25,000 nt of DNA, taken from the NCBI GenBank assembly GCA_009176605.1, contig SEYY01018830.1, positions 32,501 to 57,500 of the forward strand, written 5' to 3'. The stretch is from Armadillidium nasatum (taxonomy: Eukaryota > Arthropoda > Malacostraca > Isopoda > Armadillidiidae). The notes under the pieces were generated by a model. It made no database searches. It was not told where the DNA came from and was given only the letters and a program-made list of their open reading frames with translations. Positions 1 to 25,000 of this stretch are shown in pieces. The number at the start of each line of letters is the position of its first letter. The stretch's first letter is position 1. Position numbers and translations under genes: made by a program.

Positions 1-80
1 TCTCTTCTCCTGGATAATCCACTTTTGCTAACTGGTTTGATATCCTAATAGTGGTTCTCTTAGTTCTTCATTCTTCTCCA

Positions 81-86
81 TTTATT
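81..86 (-). terminator. AATAAA 26 bases after the alternative stop
   Basis: A possible polyadenylation signal for the alternative terminal exon ending at 112. It is only meaningful if that exon is real. Confidence 0.25.
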
Positions 87-111
87 GAAGAAAGTGTAAT
101 CCTGTTTTACT

Positions 112-329
112 TCAATATGAGCAGCTTCTTTCTCTTTCAAATTTGTCTTCAATCAACAACATAATTCCTGCTCTAGATTTATGAACATTTCTCACTCTTC
201 CACTATTCCCTCCCTTTGATTCTGAAACTTCCTGTATATACATGCCAAAACCATCGGAAAATTGTAAACTGGGTATTGCTTCAAAACAAATAGTACAGTC
301 GTAGAAGACATGAATCACAATATAATAGA
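112..329 (-). CDS. Possible alternative terminal exon of the NPAT-like gene
   Basis: If the consensus donor at 1321/1320 is used (phase 1), an open frame here could follow. Acceptors in the right phase are GTATAG|TC (first base 329) or TTTCAG|AATC (first base 221). The frame then runs through SKGGNSGRVRNVHKSRAGIM to a TGA at 112-114. An AATAAA lies at 81-86, 26 bases beyond the stop. I recognise no domain. It competes with the simpler ending at 1307. Confidence 0.25.
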
Positions 330-836
330 CTATACAAAATAATTTATAAGATAACCATAATAAAAATAATATACCTACGTCTGTAAACACACGAAATGTA
401 AAATCGTATTTTTAAAAACCTCAATAATTCAATAGTAATCTGAGATAAATGGGAAATTTATTATATTATGTTAATTCTTTCTACAGGAGAAGGGCAATAT
501 TTAATATAATGTTCTTATAAGCAATATTTAATATTTTATTCCCTTTATTTTACTAATTATTTAATTTTATAATTTTTATTCATAATTAGAGAAGTTTTAT
601 TGTCTATATTACTAATTGTCTTTCATTCATTTTCCGATTTTTAAAAAGGGCACAAAAGCCTGCAAAGACTTACTTAATGATATTCCTTGTGAAAAGATTT
701 TTCTTACATATTTTAATTAATTTCATGTAAATTGATACAATAAATTGATACATTTACTTTCAAATTCTTAAGAGTAACTTCAATGGTAAAGTATATTATC
801 ACTCAGCCTTCTAATTTTTAATTATAATTAATTTAC

Positions 837-1032
<196 letters not shown>

Positions 1033-1120
1033 CTTATATAAGTTATAAAGTTTTGAAATGTAATTTGATCTATTTGGAGTTTAGCTACAAGGACAAGGGT
1101 ACCTGGTAAATACTCCTTGG

Positions 1121-1126
1121 TTTATT
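1121..1126 (-). terminator. Candidate polyadenylation signal AATAAA for the 1307 stop
   Basis: AATAAA on the minus strand, about 180 bases after the TAG at 1307-1309. It supports exon 11 as the last exon with a short 3' UTR. A hexamer alone is weak in AT-rich DNA. Confidence 0.4.
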
Positions 1127-1306
1127 AAGTAAAGTTTTATATACACTACGCTTTTGTGATCATGCAACTACCCTCATATTCATGTACTAACTTTCACTAT
1201 CGAGTTTTAAAAATCCCATGTTTTCCCTTAACCTTATTATTTTTCTGGTTGGTTTCCATACCATTTCCAACAGTTTATCCCAACCAAATTCTATATTAAA
1301 AAAAAA

Positions 1307-16071
<14,765 letters not shown>

Positions 16072-16443
16072 ATTTATTACAAATTTAAAAAATACATATA
16101 AATTCAAATAAATTCTAAAAATTATATTTAAAATTTTTTTTTACTGCAGCTGAAATAATTAAAAAATTGCATAAATCATGGTTTTTAATATTTCAATTAG
16201 ATATTAATTTTAAACTAGGAAGGGAGTCAAGAATTAAGAGTTGGGTGTATATAATCTTTTAAAGAGTCTGGAGTCAATTGTCTGTCTCAACTTAGATTAT
16301 TTTAATTTTTTATTTTTGAGGGGGAACAATGTAATGCAAGTTTAAAAAACTATTTATAAACTTCATACCACACATAACGTATGTGGTAATAGAATAGCTT
16401 TTTGAAAACATTGTAATAGTTTGTATATGGCACTGTTTCAGTC

Positions 16444-16447
<4 letters not shown>
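16072..16447. other. Leader/upstream stretch without recognised content
   Basis: AT-rich DNA just upstream of the start codon. It includes two possible minus-strand acceptors (TTTCAG and TTTTTAG) for a 5'-UTR intron, neither confirmed. Confidence 0.4.

Positions 16448-16514
<67 letters not shown>
16448..16514. repeat. (TA)n flanking the foldback element on the left
   Basis: About 67 bp. Confidence 0.97.
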
Positions 16515-16516
<2 letters not shown>

Positions 16517-16766
16517 TGTAATACGGTAGTAAACCTGCATCCCATGACAACATTGATCAATTTATCAGTTAGGCCTGTATCACATGACAATATCAATTGT
16601 TCAGGTTATGATAAGTTGAACTAAATACTCTAGAAAACTAAGTAATAATAATAATATTAATAGGGATAAATGAAATTAAAGCTAAATAATAATAAAATAT
16701 CAAAATTTTATATTGATATATCAATATTTCTATATATCAAAAGGTCAGAAAACTTCTTAACATTTA

Positions 16767-16859
<93 letters not shown>

Positions 16860-17087
16860 TAAAGGTTAAAAAGTTATCTGACCTTTCAATATATAGAAAT
16901 ATTAAATTTTTTGATATTTGTATTATTATTTAGCTTTTATTATATTTATACCTATTATTATTATTTAGTTTTCTGGCCTACTAAGTTTAACTTATCATAA
17001 CCTGAATAATCAATATTGGCGTGTGATATAGGCCTAAATGGATTGATGGATCAACATTGGCATAGGATATAGGCCTAATGCCATATT

Positions 17088-17090
<3 letters not shown>
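16515..17090. mobile_element. Foldback (long inverted repeat) element with a (TA)n centre
   Basis: Left arm 16515-16768 and right arm 16858-17090 are inverted copies of each other. For example ATTCAGGTTATGATAAGTT, read from the complement of the right arm, matches GTTCAGGTTATGATAAGTT in the left arm, and AAAGGTCAGAAAACTT matches GAAAGGTCAGATAACTT. The arms diverge by substitutions and small indels. Each arm has two diverged copies of a unit of about 40 bp near its outer end (AGGCCTRTATC..). The loop is (TA)n (16769-16857), and (TA)n also flanks both outer ends. No coding capacity is seen. Confidence 0.85.
16769..16857. repeat. (TA)n loop of the foldback element
   Basis: About 89 bp between the two arms. 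Confidence 0.97.

Positions 17091-17171
<81 letters not shown>
17090..17171. repeat. (TA)n between foldback element and MITE
   Basis: About 82 bp with one TT interruption. Confidence 0.97.
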
Positions 17172-17415
<244 letters not shown>

Positions 17416-17569
17416 TTACACTTGTCATACTTTTTCGGTAACTACTAATTTTAAAAATTACAAAAATACAAGAAGACTGTGAAGCAAATATTACCTATAT
17501 CCTTAACATTCATCTTAATACAAAAAAGTATAACTTGTCACTATAGAAGGTAAATTATTACTAAAAATA

Positions 17570-17630
17570 TCAATAAAAATCAAAATTTCAAAATATTGAT
17601 ATATTGAATAGTCAGACAACTTCTTAACCT

Positions 17631-17637
<7 letters not shown>
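17570..17637. mobile_element. Third, partial copy of the foldback element's inner arm
   Basis: The stretch ending CAACTTCTTAACCTATGCC then (TA)n parallels the inner end of the left arm (AAACTTCTTAACATTTACC then (TA)n), in the same orientation. The outer part of the arm is absent. Confidence 0.6.

Positions 17638-17697
<60 letters not shown>
17636..17697. repeat. (TA)n tract between two repeat fragments
   Basis: About 62 bp, then T11. Confidence 0.97.
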
Positions 17698-17705
<8 letters not shown>

Positions 17706-17707
17706 TT

Positions 17708-17861
17708 ATATCTCTTCTGGTGGGTAAAGGCCAGAGGCCTACCAAATTCCACCGGAGTTAGAAAAGAACCTATATCATGGTCAATGGAGGCCGACATGTC
17801 CAGATACATGGCATTTTAAAGTATACAAGTCAAAGGAAGTTGGGAAAAGAGATAAAGGGAG

Positions 17862-17862
<1 letters not shown>
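17708..17862 (-). mobile_element. Dispersed repeat family B, copy 1, with (TA)n at its 3' end
   Basis: It shares an ordered series of blocks with 22623-22790. Examples are GGTAAAGGCCAGAGGCCTAC against GGCAAAGGTCGTTGACCTGC, CCAAATTCCACCGGAGTT against CCAAATTCTACCAAAGTT, and AGATAAAGGGAG against AGATAAAGAGAA. Read on the minus strand, the shared part ends at a T/A-rich run that passes into (TA)n. Family unknown; possibly the 3' end of a non-LTR element. Confidence 0.7.
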
Positions 17863-17935
<73 letters not shown>

Positions 17936-17942
17936 TAATATA
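17863..17942. repeat. (TA)n microsatellite
   Basis: About 80 bp with AA interruptions at the right end. Confidence 0.97.
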
Positions 17943-18399
17943 GTTTATAAATTATAAATTATAGTTTATAAAATATATATTAATTTATATTATGACAACA
18001 ATGAAAATTATAACAGCTTGGTTCATCAGTTTTGGCAACCATGGCTTTATATATATTTCATTTTGTTGAATATGAAAACTGCAATGGGAATTTGTTTATG
18101 TTAAACACATATCACTGTGAAGAGCTTAGCTCTTTGCTATATAAACAAATGTTATTAGCCTTTATTTTTTTTTATTTATTTTATTCTTATTTTCATTGCA
18201 TTTACTGTGTTCTCTGAAAAAAATGGTGAAAATATGGTACAGCCTAGTCCATTATTAACATCTGAAACATAACTTGTTAACTTTAAATTGGGCATATTTG
18301 GTAAAATGCATCAAACATTTGGCATGATACAGATAAATGTTTTAATAATTTCTAACCTAACATATTTTAACTTATAAACAGAAAAATTAAACTAACATG
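17943..18399. other. AT-rich stretch without recognised content
   Basis: A 61-codon plus-strand open frame (18032-18217) is present but its composition is that of T-rich non-coding DNA. I see nothing else. Confidence 0.4.
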
Positions 18400-18720
18400 C
18401 ACTGAACCTGGGGGCCGGGCTAAGCCATACATGACAGAATGCTAACTTTCATTTTCTAACTAAGACAGTTTTGATAGGAACCCGACCTTTGTCTCTATTA
18501 TAAGGCTCAATAATTTTAATTTTCATAACTAAGGCTATGTTCACAAAAATAATTCGACATTAATATATTATCAGTAATTCATTTCCTGTTTCATCTTGCC
18601 GCGTATTCACTATTTCCCGCGATGAACCAATGAATGTGTATAGTGTCCTTTAATTTCGAGAGCGGGTCTTGTAAACAAGGGATATGTTCCGTCCCTCAAC
18701 TTCTATCAAGGCAGACAAAA
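18400..18720 (-). promoter_or_regulatory. Candidate promoter region of the NPAT-like gene, with an E2F site
   Basis: A locally GC- and CpG-richer segment about 2.5 kb upstream of the start codon. TTTCCCGC at 18613-18620 is an exact match to the E2F consensus TTTSSCGC, inside TTTCCCGCGA. A CCAAT box (plus strand) lies at 18627-18631, seven bases further. E2F control of NPAT is known in mammals, so the site fits the gene. No TATA box or transcription start can be fixed in this sequence, and a plus-strand transcript could equally use it. Confidence 0.45.
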
Positions 18721-18869
18721 TACCTATATTGCTTTTACAAGGGTGTGTGGTATTTTTAAATACTACCCTTCAAACTATTACGAATTCAGGGCTTGACCAA
18801 CCACTCGCTGAGAAAACTCGTGATGAAGAATTATTAAATATTACAACCATATTAGATTTATACATATAA
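18684..18869 (+). CDS. Unrecognised 61-codon open frame next to the E2F/CCAAT region
   Basis: ATG at 18684, stop at 18869, about 60 bases downstream of the E2F and CCAAT motifs and divergent from the NPAT-like gene. The product (MFRPSTSIKADKIPILLLQG..) is not low-complexity and its DNA is less AT-rich than the surroundings. A GTGTGT possible donor lies after LLLQ. I recognise no domain. In mammals NPAT shares a bidirectional promoter with ATM, but this peptide does not look like the ATM N-terminus. Confidence 0.25.
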   Translation: MFRPSTSIKADKIPILLLQGCVVFLNTTLQTITNSGLDQPLAEKTRDEELLNITTILDLYI

Positions 18870-19388
18870 AAATAATCAGCAATTTATTTTTAAAAATGTT
18901 TCCGATTCAAATTGTTAATATTACTAAAAGATTAAAAGTAATGTAATCTAATGGCCCGATAATAAAATAATAGCAACTTTACTTCGTAGCTTTTTTTTAA
19001 TGTGGAATTCATATCGGTTGTTAACTATTTCTTGTGCAAGCATATCATAGGTTTGATGGCCTGTCAACCTGATTCATACTAGCACTGTTTTCTTCCACTA
19101 CCAAGTCAGGTATGGTGACCATCCATTGAACATCCCAAAGAACCCTGAAATTAGAAAAAAATGTTTGACTTTTATTATTACTATTGGAAATTAGTCTTTT
19201 ATATTTGTTAGGATGATTTTTGTCCTAAAAGATATGGCATTTAAAAAATATCCAAAATTAGGATATCTATCTTTGGATAGCAAAATAAAATTTTTAAATT
19301 GATGATGTTTTTACGTTGCATTACTTATTATTCATTTATTAACACGAAGATAAAATGGAAAGTTGATATGTAAAACCGTCGATTACAT
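18870..19388. other. Non-coding stretch
   Basis: AT-rich, with no gene, tract or repeat that I can name. Confidence 0.4.
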
Positions 19389-19597
19389 CATGCGATTGGA
19401 GAGCATCACGAGCTCTCATTGCGTGTGGATGTGGTTCACTCTCTTTGAACTCTTGATGGCCTGAAGAGCAGTATTTTGTCTGCCTTGAAGGACTGCATAT
19501 CTCCTCGTTGGTGAGGTTCGCTTTCCAAAACAAAAACAAAAAATAAAATAAATAAAAAAAATAAAATAAAATAAAAAAAAAATAAAAACATGCGATT
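19389..19597 (+). mobile_element. Short retroposon (SINE-like) with 9-bp target-site duplication
   Basis: CATGCGATT occurs at 19389-19397 and again at 19589-19597. Between them is a 191-bp insert (19398-19588) that ends in an A-rich tail of about 60 bp made of AAAAT-type units. Its 5' end can form a hairpin, GAGAGC-ATCACGA-GCTCTC, and a B-box-like GGTTCGCTTTCC lies just before the tail. Direct repeats plus an A-rich tail mark target-primed retrotransposition. No clear tRNA fold is seen, so the source RNA is open. Confidence 0.75.
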
Positions 19598-20860
<1,263 letters not shown>

Positions 20861-21209
20861 TTTTTTAAAGTACGTTTTTTCAGTTTTTTGTTTTCATCAG
20901 TGTAAGTACTGAGGCTAGTGGTGCTTATATATCAATGTGATTAAAAGTGAGATATTTATTCTGAACGCAATAAAAGACAATTATTAGGGAAATTGTAAAA
21001 GATCCTTTTCTATGATAATCTTGGAGTATCAATATAGGTTCCTCACTTCGATCATGAAGTCAAAAAGGACAAAGAAATTGGAAAATGAGAATTGCCTTTT
21101 TCGTTTTTTCCTTCTAGGTTTTCAGGTATGCATATAATGAAGTTAAATTTAAATTTATTAAATTATAAAGGAAAATAATACCAGTCATTTTTAAATTTTT
21201 TTTTTATTT
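20861..21209. other. Non-coding stretch
   Basis: Plain sequence between two long (TA)n tracts; nothing recognised. Confidence 0.4.
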
Positions 21210-22790
<1,581 letters not shown>

Positions 22791-22890
22791 TAGTTGTTAG
22801 GTTTTGGGTTAGAGTTGGATAATAAATATATCTTGAAAGACAGGCTTTTTAAAAGTATAATGAATGATGCGAATATTATAATTCAGCAAA

Positions 22891-23190
22891 CTAAAGTAAT
22901 TCATCTCTTTTCACAGAAGACGTTAGCAAACTATTTTTCTGAAGTCTGATATATAACAGAAAATACCGCTTTCCTAACACAGCTTTAGGTAAGTTTTGCA
23001 GTTTAAGATGGACGGTAAAAAGATTGAAAGTATAGTTTGTTAAATCTGTCGCCATAAATAATAGAAAAGCAGGATTGGGGAAAACGGAACAAATTTTGTT
23101 GAAAATGGTGAAAGATGAAGTAATATCAGAGCAATTTAATTCATCGTGAAAAATGAAATTATTTACAATCTCAGTATATAAAAAAGACAA
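22891..23190 (-). CDS. Unrecognised 99-codon open frame
   Basis: An open frame unusually long for this AT-rich background, without low-complexity sequence (for example AVLGKRYFLLYIRLQKNSLL). It has a stop at 22891 and a methionine at 23190. No splice signals or domain are clear. It may be an exon of an unseen gene or a piece of a transposon ORF. Confidence 0.25.
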   Translation of the reverse strand: MSFLYTEIVNNFIFHDELNCSDITSSFTIFNKICSVFPNPAFLLFMATDLTNYTFNLFTVHLKLQNLPKAVLGKRYFLLYIRLQKNSLLTSSVKRDELL

Positions 23191-24856
23191 TTTGAAAGAG
23201 TATTCATAATTACTTTAATGGCAAGAAATAAATTTTGATTGGTTATGAAGATGGAAATAAACAAGAAGGAACAAAACAGTCATACTCAAACGCAAATGTT
23301 AACAAAACATCATTTGCTTGGAAAGCTAAAGCTAAAAGAATATGCCACTTAATACATGACAAGATCATAAAACACAAGTTTCTTTGAAAAGCTCCTCTAC
23401 AAAGAAGGCTTGCAAGGAAATTACGGACAGAAAACTAACAAGTACATGTTTAGAGTGAGAAAAAATCTATTCTGAAAGTAATGACAAATTAATTTGTAAT
23501 GTAACATCTAACAAATTAATTTGTAATGTAATATCTTCAAATAGGTTACAGAGTGCAAAGAAAAAATAGAATAACTGTACTTGCAAACAATATAAATACA
23601 TTCTTAAATATAAAATGGCCTAACAGAAACTATTAGTATAAAACAATACACAGTACACAAGATGAAACATTAAATTACAGTATGGCATTTTCTTTCATTT
23701 GGTATTTACGGTGGGATGTTAAGGATAGTTTCCAATAAATAAAAAATTAAAGAAATACTACCTATGGCAATAGATGTAGTAACTAAAGTAATAACACTTC
23801 AAAAGGTGTTTCTCATGACTGAATTCAAAATCAGAAAAACTTTCCAATACGAATACTAAAGCACTCGATCAATCAAGTGCTTCAACTGTAACATCACCTG
23901 ATCTCTACATTACTAAAAAAAATTTTTTTTTTGTTTTTTTGTACAGATGTAGGCACTGCTCACTGAAAAGCGGCAATACTGTGGAAAGTCATCACTCAAG
24001 ACTGCACTTAGACAAAATTGTTGGTAGTAAATATTAAAAAAGATTAAATATGAACTGAATATATAATTCCTTTTCAAGGTCAATCCTTCCTCACTCTCTC
24101 TCTCTCTGAAACAAATTTTTGTCACCACAATTGCCCATTTATTATATTTTATTATATATTATTAATTGTTCATTTATAATGTTAAAAGAAATTCATTTCC
24201 AGAAATATGTACAATTTGTTCATTCTAATATGACAGCTAAATAAATAAAAAAAATAAATAAATAAATACAATAAAAATAAAAAATTACTAAAGAGTATAT
24301 AAAAATATTTCGGAATGTATGAATCGAATAGACTTAAAATTCCTATGGATTATTATAGTCAATTACAATGGATCAACTTAATATAATAAAATAATATAAA
24401 AACTAAATAAATTTTATAAATTATCACCGAAATTTAAAAATAATTTTTAAAATCTCCACTTCCTAAATTATAAATATTTTAAGATAAAATTTAGAAAAAA
24501 AAAAAAAAAAAAAAAAAAACTATAAAAGAGAGAGAAATCCAAGAACAGAAGAGCAAATCCCTAAACAAATAATATATGAAAACATTTTTTTTATTTATTT
24601 TAACTTTAAATAAATAATATTAACATTTCATTAAACTACTTTTGGTTAACTTCAAAAGCTTTATTAAAATTTGTCCATTTTTTGAATAGACTTATAATGG
24701 ATAAAATTTTATAATTAAGAATATTTGAAACTGAAACCAAATTATCTGGTCATTCCTTAAACTCAACTATAAAAGTCTTATGAAAGGGGAAAATAACTTA
24801 ACACAATCAATAAAATTAAATATCTGGCCTTATGAATATACGCCATGTCAAAGAAA
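23191..24856. other. Non-coding stretch
   Basis: It holds a 27-bp tandem duplication (23484-23537), an A/T foldback run (about 23914-23931), a (CT)n run near 24091-24106, (AAAT)n at about 24243-24268 and A22 near 24498-24519. No gene is seen. Confidence 0.5.
23484..23537. repeat. 27-bp tandem duplication containing a palindrome
   Basis: Two adjacent units, 23484-23510 and 23511-23537. Each begins with the palindrome ACAAATTAATTTGT and continues AATGTAAYATCT. Confidence 0.9.

Positions 24857-25000
<144 letters not shown>

Noticed and set aside
17495-17515. Exon-like mini-sequence on the minus strand (ATTAAG, then ATGAATGTTAAGGATATAG, then GTAATA) resembling the end of exon 2
   Set aside because: Only about 15 bases match, and it lies in the repeat nest upstream of the start codon. 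Chance is likelier than an exon duplication.
18684-18869. First exon of ATM, by analogy with the mammalian NPAT-ATM bidirectional promoter
   Set aside because: The peptide does not resemble the ATM N-terminus, and no further exons were found downstream.
19398-19525. tRNA gene within the retroposon
   Set aside because: A B-box-like GGTTCG is present but there is no matching acceptor stem or anticodon arm at the right spacing.

Overview
This looks like a window of nuclear DNA from an arthropod. My best guess is a malacostracan crustacean, but that is inference. The sequence is very AT-rich, the one clear gene is split by many introns, and roughly an eighth of the window is pure (TA)n microsatellite. 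The decayed retrotransposon in intron 2 resembles a jockey-like family I remember from decapod annotations (memory, no search run). There are no operons, ribosome binding sites, CRISPR arrays or recognisable RNA genes.

The minus strand from about 16.1 kb down to about 1.3 kb carries one large gene, which I call as the NPAT / Drosophila multi sex combs (Mxc) orthologue, a scaffold of the histone locus body. I could assemble 11 coding exons: 16029-16071, 14837-15007, 12815-12930, 11853-11988, 11050-11218, 10527-10608, 9999-10365, 8699-9332, 6901-7592, 6460-6654 and 1307-3670. All ten junctions have GT..AG ends and matching phase. The model gives about 1655 residues. It starts with a LisH domain whose first residues resemble human NPAT, has a canonical AT-hook at the exon 5/6 junction and two tandem AT-hook-like blocks in exon 10, and carries many S/T-P sites of the kind expected in a cyclin E-CDK2 substrate. 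One single-base frameshift breaks the last exon near 2577-2582. The 3' end has two alternatives: a stop at 1307, or splicing from a consensus donor at 1321/1320.

Upstream of the start codon (16.1-18.3 kb) lies a nest of repeats: a foldback element of about 575 bp, a small terminal-inverted-repeat element with a second copy cut off by the window end, and (TA)n-linked dispersed repeats. A CpG-bearing stretch at about 18.40-18.83 kb contains an exact E2F consensus and a CCAAT box and is the best promoter candidate. From 18.9 to 25 kb I see no convincing gene. That part holds a short retroposon with a 9-bp target-site duplication, very long (TA)n tracts and an unexplained 99-codon open frame.

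Most striking is the placement of (TA)n. Tracts sit in most introns and in no exon. One begins inside a 5' splice site, another forms the whole 3' end of an intron, and several join directly to the 3' end of decayed repeat copies. This suggests that (TA)n may spread as the tail of non-LTR elements.
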